Of a DNA stretch of 64,000 nucleotides, positions 17,318 through 24,526 are shown one piece after another. Source of the DNA: Oscillospiraceae bacterium (GTDB lineage: Bacteria > Bacillota > Clostridia > Oscillospirales > CAG-272). How positions within the stretch are numbered: position 1 is the stretch's first letter; each line of letters opens with the position of its first letter. The stretch covers positions 1 through 64,000 of the forward strand of contig SVTL01000010.1 in NCBI GenBank assembly GCA_015063795.1. Direction: 5' to 3'. The notes below the pieces were generated by a model that ran no database searches, was not told the origin of the DNA, and was given only the letters and a program-made list of their open reading frames with translations. Made by a program: the position numbers and the translations under genes.

Positions 17318-17919
17318 TGAGTGAATACATTCTGCCGCTGGAAAAGCTGATCGAGCAGTTTGCCCGTCTCCCCGGCATCGGGAAGAAGACGGCGGTTCGT
17401 CTTGCCTTTTCCATTGTGGACGGCGAAGAGAAGAGGGCAGAGGATTTTGCCGAGGCTCTTTTAGCCGCCAAGAGAGACATCAAGCAGTGTCCTGTCTGCT
17501 TCAACCTCAGCGAGGGCGGCGAATGCGCCGTCTGCGCCGACAGCCACCGCGACCGCAGCGTGATCTGCGTGGTGGAGGATGTGCGTGCGCTGATGTCCAT
17601 TGAGCGCGTGCGCGAGTATAAGGGGCTTTACCACGTCCTCGGCGGCGTGATCTCACCCATGGACGGCATCGGTCCCGAGCAGCTCCGCATTGCCGAGCTG
17701 GTCCGGCGGCTGGAGGACGAGAGCGTGAAGGAGATCATCATCGCCACCAATCCCACCGTGGAGGGGGAAACGACGGCGCTGTATCTCTCGCGGCTCATCA
17801 AGCCTCTGGGGATCAAGATCAGCCGCCTCGCTTACGGTATGCCTGCCGGCGGCGAATTGGAGTACACCGATGAGGTGACGCTCTTCCGCGCCCTGCAGGG
17901 ACGCCGTGACATGGACTGA
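17317..17919 (+). CDS. recR: Recombination protein RecR
   Basis: 200 residues, the standard length. The helix-hairpin-helix is LPGIGKKTAVRLA near 18-30. The zinc finger is CPVCFNLSEGGECAVC. The Toprim domain follows with ICVVEDVRALMSIE, then ATNPTVEGETTALYLSRL. RecR works with RecF and RecO to load RecA at gaps. The gene overlaps ybaB and ends the SRP RNA-dnaX-ybaB-recR block. Confidence 0.97.
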   Translation: MSEYILPLEKLIEQFARLPGIGKKTAVRLAFSIVDGEEKRAEDFAEALLAAKRDIKQCPVCFNLSEGGECAVCADSHRDRSVICVVEDVRALMSIERVREYKGLYHVLGGVISPMDGIGPEQLRIAELVRRLEDESVKEIIIATNPTVEGETTALYLSRLIKPLGIKISRLAYGMPAGGELEYTDEVTLFRALQGRRDMD

Positions 17920-17947
17920 GCTGAACCCAAACCCAAATTCAAAAAAG

Positions 17948-17986
17948 AAATATCCACCCGACCGATGTTGGCAGGTGGATATTTTT
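17948..17986. terminator. Bidirectional terminator between recR and the LarA-family gene
   Basis: AAATATCCACC pairs with AGGTGGATATTT around a loop of about 14 bases, with T-runs on both strands. Confidence 0.85.
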
Positions 17987-18000
17987 GTTTGCTTTTTTGT

Positions 18001-19248
18001 TTATTCAACGCAGGGAAGAGTGGATCCGCCGTAGGGCATGACCAGCACCTTGGCGCTCTCTCCCATCTTGGCATAGGCTTTCTCCAGTGCCTCCTCCACC
18101 GAATGGGCGGGGGTGAGGTGAGCGCCGCTGACGGTTTTATCGTCCAGCTCGCTGACCAGCAGGATCTCGGCCTTTTCCAAAACCATGGCGATGGCCGCGG
18201 CCTTGTGTCCGCCGAGAACAAAGTTCTGACGGATGTGAGGGATCATGTCCGAGCTCTTTTCGTGGGTGGTCATCCACTCCTCAAAATGATGCTCGCCGAA
18301 GCCCTCCTTGCAGGATGCCAGCCAGATGATCACGCCGCCGTCCTTGACCGCATGGCTTGCGTTGTCCAGCGCCTTCTGCGCCTGGTACATATTCAGGTCC
18401 TTGGGGAAGCCGCCGGGAGTGACCAGCACGATGTCGGCCTTCTGGGGGATCTTGATCTTGTAAAGCGTATCGAGAAAATCGCATCCGGCGCGGTGAGCCG
18501 CAACCACGTCGCCCGCCACCGACTTGATGATCTCCTTTTTCTCGTTGAGTACCACGTTGACGATGAAGTCCACGCCGCAGAGCGCGCCCGCTTCCTCAAT
18601 GTCCTCGCGGACAGGGTTGTTCTTCAAATTGCCGGTGCAGGCTCCCTCCTGGATCATCAGACCGTGGTTGGACTGGATGGCATCGCGGGTGGAAACGCCG
18701 GGCATGATGGCCTTGTAGCCGCCGCTGTAACCGGCAAAGTAGTGGTATTCGATGTTGCCCACGCAGATGCGCATATCGGCCTGCGCTACCTTGCGGAACA
18801 CATCCACAGGCGTGCCGCGCTTGGTTTGGCCGAGATGGACGCAGTCGTTCGGGTCCATGTCGATGCAGCGGACGCGGTCGAACACAGCATCGCCCACCAG
18901 CTTTCTCATTTCCTCCTCGGTGTGTCCGCGGTGGCTGCCCAGCGCGAAGACAACGGTCACAGCCGAATCGGCAACACCGGCTTCGCCCAGCTCATCGAGA
19001 ATGGCGGGGATGATGCGGTAGCTGGGGACGGGACGGGTGATGTCGCTGGTGACGATGACAACATCCTTCTTGCCCTTTGCCAAAACGGACAGCTTTTCGC
19101 TTCCGATGGGGGAGGCAAGCGAGCGGACGACCTCCGCCTCGTTGGTCAGGTCATATTCCACTTTATTGGGGGTGAGACAGCCCAGAAGACGGCTGTCGTC
19201 GATGGTGATGTTCAGCTTTTCCTTGGCAAATCCGAGCGTGACATTCAT
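18001..19248 (-). CDS. LarA family protein (nickel-dependent lactate racemase-like)
   Basis: 415 residues. Motifs of the LarA family are TSDITRPVPS near the N-terminus, FALGSHRGHT with paired histidines, and HYFAGYSGGYKAIMPGVS, where the lysine corresponds to the residue that holds the pincer nickel cofactor in LarA. SNHG and GGFPKDLNMYQAQKAL follow. The family racemises or epimerises 2-hydroxy acids. Cofactor genes larB, larC and larE are not in the window, so they must be elsewhere or the protein has another role. Its real substrate cannot be told. It has its own promoter (19297-19325). Confidence 0.87.
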   Translation of the reverse strand: MNVTLGFAKEKLNITIDDSRLLGCLTPNKVEYDLTNEAEVVRSLASPIGSEKLSVLAKGKKDVVIVTSDITRPVPSYRIIPAILDELGEAGVADSAVTVVFALGSHRGHTEEEMRKLVGDAVFDRVRCIDMDPNDCVHLGQTKRGTPVDVFRKVAQADMRICVGNIEYHYFAGYSGGYKAIMPGVSTRDAIQSNHGLMIQEGACTGNLKNNPVREDIEEAGALCGVDFIVNVVLNEKKEIIKSVAGDVVAAHRAGCDFLDTLYKIKIPQKADIVLVTPGGFPKDLNMYQAQKALDNASHAVKDGGVIIWLASCKEGFGEHHFEEWMTTHEKSSDMIPHIRQNFVLGGHKAAAIAMVLEKAEILLVSELDDKTVSGAHLTPAHSVEEALEKAYAKMGESAKVLVMPYGGSTLPCVE

Positions 19249-19296
19249 AGCGGATCGCTTCCTTTCGGTTTTGTATATCGATCAGGGTATAACGCT

Positions 19297-19325
19297 ATTT
19301 TACCATCTTCCGCAAAAAAAGGCAA
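19297..19325 (-). promoter_or_regulatory. Promoter of the LarA-family gene
   Basis: On the minus strand TTGCCT (19320-19325), a 17-bp spacer and TAAAAT (19297-19302). Confidence 0.6.
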
Positions 19326-19417
19326 TAGGAAAACCGAAAAAATAATTTTATGAACAAATAACACGCAATTTAACTGACAAAAAGACGTAAAAAACAAAAA
19401 ATAAATCAATTTTACCA

Positions 19418-19446
19418 TTGACAACCTCGGAATTTGATGATATAAT
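19418..19446 (+). promoter_or_regulatory. Consensus SigA promoter of mmsA
   Basis: TTGACA (19418-19423), a 17-bp spacer and TATAAT (19441-19446), both perfect hexamers in an AT-rich stretch. Strong expression is expected. Confidence 0.9.
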
Positions 19447-19499
19447 CATGGTGTATGAAAATAAACGGATCGATGATCCGAAAAATAGGAGAGGTTATC

Positions 19500-21014
19500 A
19501 TGTCAGAACAAATCGTAAGACTTAAGCCCTTTATAAACGGTCAGTTTGTACCCTCCAAGTCCGAGAAGTACATGCCGATCTATGACCCCAGCACCGGCGC
19601 TCAGATCGCTGAGACCCCCTGCTGCACCGTTGACGAAGTTGAGGCTGCTATCCAGGCTGCCAAGGCTGCGTTCCCCGCTTGGTCCAACACCCCTGTTGTG
19701 AAGAGAGTTCAGATCCTGTATAAGGTTCGTGAGCTGATGATCAAGCACATGGATGAGCTCACCCACATGGTCGCCCGTGAAAACGGTAAGGCCTGGAGCG
19801 AAGCAGAAGGCGACGTTCTCAAGGCTAAGGAAGGCACCGAGCAGGCCATCGCCGCCCCCTCTCTGATGATGGGCGACAGCCTGATGAACGTGTCCAACGG
19901 CTTTGACACCACCCTGTACCGTGAGCCCCTCGGCGTTTTTGCCGGTCTGATCCCCTTCAACTTCCCGGCCATGATCCCCATGGGCTGGATGACTCCTATC
20001 TGTATCGCAACCGGTAACACCATCGTCCTCAAGGCTGCCAGCATGACTCCTATGACCGCTATGCGTTTCGCAGAGCTGTACAAGGAAGCCGGTCTGCCCG
20101 ACGGTGTTATCAACATCGTGACCTGCTCGAGAAACGAAGCTGAGATCTTCTTGACTCATCCCGATGTCAAGGGCGTTTCCTTCGTTGGTTCCACCTCCGT
20201 CGGTAAGCACATCTATTCGGTCGCTGCTGCCAACGGCAAGCGCGTTCAGGCTCTCACCGAGGCCAAGAACCATGCTCTCGTTCTCGAGGATTCTCCCATT
20301 GAGAGAACCGCTGCCGGTATCATCAACGCTTCCTTCGGCTGCGCCGGTGAGCGCTGCATGGCTCTGCCCGTTGTCGTGGTTCAGGAGTCCATCGCCGATC
20401 AGCTGGTTGCCGCTATCGTTGAGAAGGCTAAGGGCCTGAAGGTCGGTCCCGCTTACGACAAGAGCACCGGTATGGGTCCTGTGGTCACCGCCGGCCATCG
20501 CAAGTTCGTCACCGATTGGATCGAGACCGGTATCAAGGAAGGCGCTAAGCTGGTTCTTGACGGCCGCAACATCACCGTTCCCGGCTATGAGAACGGCTTC
20601 TACCTCGGCCCCACGATCTTCGACAACGTAACCGAAGAGATGACCATCGGTCGCTTCGAGGTCTTCGGTCCCGTTCTCTGCATCAAGAGAGTCAAGGACT
20701 TCGAGGAAGGCCTCCGTATCATGAACGACAATCCGTTTGCGAACGGTTCCGTTATCTTCACCCAGAACGGCCACTATGCCCGCGAGTTCGCTAAGAGAAC
20801 CCACGGCGGTATGGTCGGTGTTAACGTTGGTATTCCCGTGCCCGTGGGCTGCTTCCCCTTCTGCGGTCACAAGAATTCCTTCTTCGGCGATCTCCACACC
20901 CTCGGCAAGGACGGCTTCCGCTTCTTCACCGAGTCCAAGTCCGTCACCCAGCGTTGGTTCGACGATGTGGAAAAGACCAAGAAGACCGTTTCGACCTGGG
21001 ACGGCACCATCTAA
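19500..21014 (+). CDS. mmsA: Methylmalonate-semialdehyde dehydrogenase (CoA-acylating)
   Basis: 504 residues. FINGQFVPSKSEKYMPIYDPS at the start, SFVGSTSVGKHIY, and FGCAGERCMALPV with the catalytic cysteine place it in the MmsA/IolA branch of aldehyde dehydrogenases, which turn methylmalonate or malonate semialdehyde plus CoA and NAD+ into propionyl- or acetyl-CoA. The start at 19500 follows GGAGAGGTTATC. It has a perfect promoter and its own terminator. Codon choice (many GCT, GTT, GGT and TCC) differs from neighbours and suggests high expression. No valine or inositol catabolism genes adjoin it, so its role here is open. Confidence 0.9.
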   Translation: MSEQIVRLKPFINGQFVPSKSEKYMPIYDPSTGAQIAETPCCTVDEVEAAIQAAKAAFPAWSNTPVVKRVQILYKVRELMIKHMDELTHMVARENGKAWSEAEGDVLKAKEGTEQAIAAPSLMMGDSLMNVSNGFDTTLYREPLGVFAGLIPFNFPAMIPMGWMTPICIATGNTIVLKAASMTPMTAMRFAELYKEAGLPDGVINIVTCSRNEAEIFLTHPDVKGVSFVGSTSVGKHIYSVAAANGKRVQALTEAKNHALVLEDSPIERTAAGIINASFGCAGERCMALPVVVVQESIADQLVAAIVEKAKGLKVGPAYDKSTGMGPVVTAGHRKFVTDWIETGIKEGAKLVLDGRNITVPGYENGFYLGPTIFDNVTEEMTIGRFEVFGPVLCIKRVKDFEEGLRIMNDNPFANGSVIFTQNGHYAREFAKRTHGGMVGVNVGIPVPVGCFPFCGHKNSFFGDLHTLGKDGFRFFTESKSVTQRWFDDVEKTKKTVSTWDGTI

Positions 21015-21049
21015 TCGGATCCATACATTCGATTCTGCATCAGATAAGG

Positions 21050-21078
21050 AAATCCCCCGCTTTTGCGGGGGATTTTTG
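21050..21078 (+). terminator. Intrinsic terminator of mmsA
   Basis: AAATCCCCCGC pairs with GCGGGGGATTT around TTTT and is followed by TTG; the T-rich tail makes this a strong terminator. Confidence 0.9.
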
Positions 21079-21103
21079 TCGGTTTGGGATGTTGGATTTG
21101 CAC

Positions 21104-22786
21104 TCAATTCTGCACCAACAGCGTGGAAAGTGCTTTTTTCTGTCCGTCGGTGGGAGGCTTCAGCTTGCCGCTGTTCAAAAGGGAAACGAGGCAGTGAAGG
21201 ATGAACCAGCCGTCCGATCCGAAGAGAAACTGCAACTCATATGCCTTGACCTTGCGGAGATGGGCGGGAACGGAGGCCAGCACAGCCTCGATGTAGGGAG
21301 CCTTGAGGGCTTTCAGCTCGTCCTTGTGCTGCTTGAAAATGGTTTCGCCGATGGCAAGAAGGGCATCGCGGATGTCTTTTGTCGCCAGAATGACGATCTG
21401 CCAGGAGGACTTGAACGAGCCGTCATAATCTCCGACGGTTTTGATGAAGCCCTGCTCGGCAAGCCAGGCGTATTCATCCTTGGAAAGAAGCCCTTCCTCG
21501 TTCTCACGCTTGAAAAGAGAGATCACGCGGTCGGCCTTTTCGCGCTCCGCCTTGCTGACCTGCAGTCTCCTGTTCGACCATTCGCTGTCCAGCTGCCAAA
21601 AAGAAGGATTACCCGCAGCGTGCTTTTTGTCCGGATAACGGAAAGGGCCGCACCAGTTTTTCATGAAAACATAATCCTTCGGCAGATCCATGCGGTCGGG
21701 AAGGACGGTTGCCTGAGCGATGTTGTGAGACCCGTCGGGACGGATGGTGGCAACCTCGTCAAAGGAAATGCGTTTTTCCGCCGTCAGCTTTCCATTTTCC
21801 GAGATGATAAACGGAATCAACGCCCACAGAAGGAAGTTACGGTCGGCGCGAGAAGGATCGGTCAGCGAAATCGGACCGTCGGTCTGTGCGCACCAAAGGT
21901 CGCTGCGATCAAGAAGTTCGGAGGCGGTCAGGGCATCGAAAAGGTCGCTGGCAAAGCCTGCCGCCGCTTTTTTATACATGGTGTGCTGCAGAATCAGAAG
22001 CTCGGAAGTCGGCTCGCTGATGAGGAAATTGACGATGACCTTGCCCTTTTCCTCCTTCAAAAAGCCGTATGTTTCAAGAAAGTCGACCTCGCCTTCCACA
22101 TACACGGGCGAAACGCCAAGGTCATCGGCGATCTCGTTGACCGTCTTTGCCTCGTTTCTCACGCAGTAGCAGATGTTCTGCGACAGAGCGGAGCGGAAAA
22201 ACTCATCGATTTTTTTATTTCCCACCGATCCGTTGATGCCGTAGGAATGAAACTTGATGGGATTGAATGTCAGTTCGCTTGTTTGTCTCATAACGCCCAA
22301 CCTTTCTTTCAGTTCTTTTTTTGCTTCAAACAAGTGCCATTTGACCGTGCCGAGCGGGATCCCGAGCTCCGAAGCGATGTCGGCCTGCCTGCGGTTTTCA
22401 AAATAGTACGCGATGACGATTTTCCGCTGAAGAGCGGACAGATAGGCGATCTCTTTTTGCAGACGGCGGATGGCGTTTGCCGAATCGTCCTCCTCACTCA
22501 GCGAATCGGGATCGGCGAGGGTATCTTCCACTTCGTCAAAGGAGAGTCCGATGGTTCCTCTTGCGGCATCGCGGTAGTAATTGCTCAGCGCATTGTGGGC
22601 GATGGTCCAGATGAACCTGGCAGGATCGCCGATGTCGTCCTTGGCCAACAGCGCACGGAAGGCCTTCAGCACGATCTCCTGAGAAAGATCCTCCGCATCC
22701 TGCAGATTTTTACACCGCTTCAGCGCAAAGCCGAAGACAGGCTTCAAATATTCGCTTGCGATTGTTTCGGCGGTTTCGCGTTTCAC
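21104..22786 (-). CDS. Second sigma-70 family (ECF-like) factor with a long C-terminal extension
   Basis: 560 residues, starting at GTG 22786 with AGAGG nine bases before. Sigma region 2 spans about 10-75 (DAEDLSQEIVLKAFRALL, FIWTIAHNALSNYY) and region 4 about 108-165 (LQRKIVIAYYFENRRQADIA, LGIPLGTVKWHLFEAKKEL). A winged-helix-like part at about 208-258 (TVNEIADDLGVSPVYVEGEV, then VIVNFLIS) lines up with that of the protein at 6248. The last 300 residues are of unknown fold. The same order of parts in both proteins suggests a small family of self-contained sensor sigma factors. No anti-sigma gene is adjacent. Confidence 0.85.
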   Translation of the reverse strand: MKRETAETIASEYLKPVFGFALKRCKNLQDAEDLSQEIVLKAFRALLAKDDIGDPARFIWTIAHNALSNYYRDAARGTIGLSFDEVEDTLADPDSLSEEDDSANAIRRLQKEIAYLSALQRKIVIAYYFENRRQADIASELGIPLGTVKWHLFEAKKELKERLGVMRQTSELTFNPIKFHSYGINGSVGNKKIDEFFRSALSQNICYCVRNEAKTVNEIADDLGVSPVYVEGEVDFLETYGFLKEEKGKVIVNFLISEPTSELLILQHTMYKKAAAGFASDLFDALTASELLDRSDLWCAQTDGPISLTDPSRADRNFLLWALIPFIISENGKLTAEKRISFDEVATIRPDGSHNIAQATVLPDRMDLPKDYVFMKNWCGPFRYPDKKHAAGNPSFWQLDSEWSNRRLQVSKAEREKADRVISLFKRENEEGLLSKDEYAWLAEQGFIKTVGDYDGSFKSSWQIVILATKDIRDALLAIGETIFKQHKDELKALKAPYIEAVLASVPAHLRKVKAYELQFLFGSDGWFILHCLVSLLNSGKLKPPTDGQKKALSTLLVQN

Positions 22787-22980
22787 TTGCTTGTACCTCT
22801 TTGAAAGCTTTCACCCATACAGACACGGAAAAGGAAAAAGGTTGGACATTTTTATTGTTTATTCTATCATGCAGGAATCAAAAATGCAACATTTTGGCAA
22901 AATATGACTGAAATCACATGAAAATACGCGTTTGGCGAACGAAAAAGAAAGACTTTTTTTGATAAATAAAGAGAAAACTC

Positions 22981-23009
22981 TTTACTTTTCTTTTCACTTG
23001 TGATAGAAT
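22981..23009 (+). promoter_or_regulatory. Promoter of the amino-acid permease gene
   Basis: TTTACT (22981-22986), 17-bp spacer, TAGAAT (23004-23009) with a TG extension. The region 22787-23050 is AT-rich and holds no gene. Confidence 0.55.
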
Positions 23010-23050
23010 TTATTCAGGAATCCTTAATATTTTTGTTTTGAGGTAACATT

Positions 23051-24439
23051 ATGGAAAAATTAACTCGTAAGTACGGTTTGATCACCGCCATTTGCATGGT
23101 GGTCGGTACCGTCATCGGCTCCGGCGTTTTCTTCAAAGCGCAGAACGTGCTGAACGCAACGGGCGGCAACATGCCTTTGGGTATCGCCGCTTGGGTCATC
23201 ACCGGTTTTCTGATGATCATCTGCTCGTTGCAGTTTGCGATCATGGCAACCAAGTATGAAAAGGTCAGCGGCGTTGTGGACTATGCCGAGGCTACCTGCG
23301 GCAAGACCTATGCCTACTATCTGGCTTGGTTCATGGTCAACATTTATTACCCCGGCATGACCTCGGTTCTCGCTTGGGTATCGGCCCGCTATTTCGGCGT
23401 GCTGTTCGGCTGGAATCTGGCAGGCCCCGAGGTTATGATCCTGGCGGGCTTCTTCCTGATCGCTTCTTACACGCTCAATGCCTTCTCTCCGAAGCTGGCC
23501 GGTAAGTTCCAGATCAGCGCCACGTTCATCAAGCTGATCCCCATTGTTCTGATGGCCGTCGTCGGCACCATCGTCGGCTCGATCAACGGCACGCTCCCCC
23601 AGAACTTCACCACCGTTGTTTCCGAAACGGTTGGCGGAAGCGCAGGAAGCGGTCTGTTTGCTGCCATCGTTGCCACCGTCTTTGCTTATGAGGGCTGGAT
23701 CGTTGCCACCTCCATCAACGCTGAGCTGAAGGATCCCAAGAAGAATCTTCCTCTGGCTCTGATCATCGGCTCGATCATCGTTGTTGTTGCCTATGTGTTC
23801 TATTACATCGGCGTTGCCGGCGGTGCATCCAATGAGGTTCTGATGGCAGAGGGCGCTCCCACGGCCTTCACCAATGTGTTCGGATCCTTCGGCGGCGCAC
23901 TGCTGAACATCTGCATTGTCATCTCCTGCCTGGGTACGCTGAACGGCCTGATGGTCGGCACCACCCGCGGTATGTATGCCATTGCCGCCCGCGGCGAAGG
24001 TCCCGATCCCGAGTTCTTCGGCCGTGTTGACCCCAAGTCCAACATGGTGACCAACTCCTCCATCTGGGGCATCTTCATCTGCGCGGTCTGGCTGGTTTAC
24101 TTCTACGGTGCCAACCTGTCCACCGGCTGGTTCGGTCTGTTCAACTTTGATTCCTCCGAGCTGCCTATCATCACCATTTATGCGTTCTATATCCCCATGT
24201 TCATCGTTTGGATGATCAAGGAAAAGGAAGAGGGCTTTGTCAAACGCTTCCTGATGCCCAGCCTTGCCACGCTGGCCTGCCTGTTCATGGTCTTTGCCGC
24301 CATTTATGCACACGGCATCACCCCGTTCCTGGCTGCCAAGGCAAACGGCACCTTCTCCTTCCCCGTGCTCTTCTATCTGATCCTCTTTGCTGCGGTTCTG
24401 TTCATTGGATTCCTGTTCCACCGCACCAAGAAGAAGTAA
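23051..24439 (+). CDS. APC family amino-acid permease
   Basis: 462 residues with 12 hydrophobic segments. The first helix region shows GLITAICMVVGTVIGSGVFF, the unwound substrate-binding glycine motif of the APC superfamily, closest in style to the L-type exchangers such as SteT. FAYEGWIVATSINAELKDP lies in the middle, as in that group. It probably exchanges neutral amino acids, but substrate cannot be read from the sequence. ATG follows GAGGTAACATT. It has its own promoter and terminator. The minus-strand sigma factor at 21104 is divergent from it and could control it, which is only inferred. Confidence 0.9.
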   Translation: MEKLTRKYGLITAICMVVGTVIGSGVFFKAQNVLNATGGNMPLGIAAWVITGFLMIICSLQFAIMATKYEKVSGVVDYAEATCGKTYAYYLAWFMVNIYYPGMTSVLAWVSARYFGVLFGWNLAGPEVMILAGFFLIASYTLNAFSPKLAGKFQISATFIKLIPIVLMAVVGTIVGSINGTLPQNFTTVVSETVGGSAGSGLFAAIVATVFAYEGWIVATSINAELKDPKKNLPLALIIGSIIVVVAYVFYYIGVAGGASNEVLMAEGAPTAFTNVFGSFGGALLNICIVISCLGTLNGLMVGTTRGMYAIAARGEGPDPEFFGRVDPKSNMVTNSSIWGIFICAVWLVYFYGANLSTGWFGLFNFDSSELPIITIYAFYIPMFIVWMIKEKEEGFVKRFLMPSLATLACLFMVFAAIYAHGITPFLAAKANGTFSFPVLFYLILFAAVLFIGFLFHRTKKK

Positions 24440-24481
24440 GAGCTTCCCGAGCAAAGAAAACGCAATCATCTGAAAAAAACG

Positions 24482-24518
24482 GCACCCCGAGGCTTTTGGC
24501 TTTGGGGTGCTTTTTTGT
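24482..24518 (+). terminator. Intrinsic terminator after the permease gene
   Basis: GCACCCCGAG and CTTTGGGGTGC pair around a short loop and are followed by a run of six T. Confidence 0.88.
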
Positions 24519-24526
24519 GTATGGGT

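Noticed and set aside
17965-19353. A 462-codon open frame opposite the LarA-family gene
   Set aside because: No recognisable domain, and the minus-strand protein has all LarA motifs. The frame crosses the terminator at 17948-17986.
19503-21107. A 534-codon open frame opposite mmsA
   Set aside because: Mirror frame of a strongly biased coding sequence. No promoter or site, while mmsA has both.
23060-24469. A 469-codon open frame opposite the amino-acid permease
   Set aside because: Composition is like that of other mirror frames (Asp, Gly, Gln and His rich, few hydrophobic runs). The permease has membrane helices and APC motifs.
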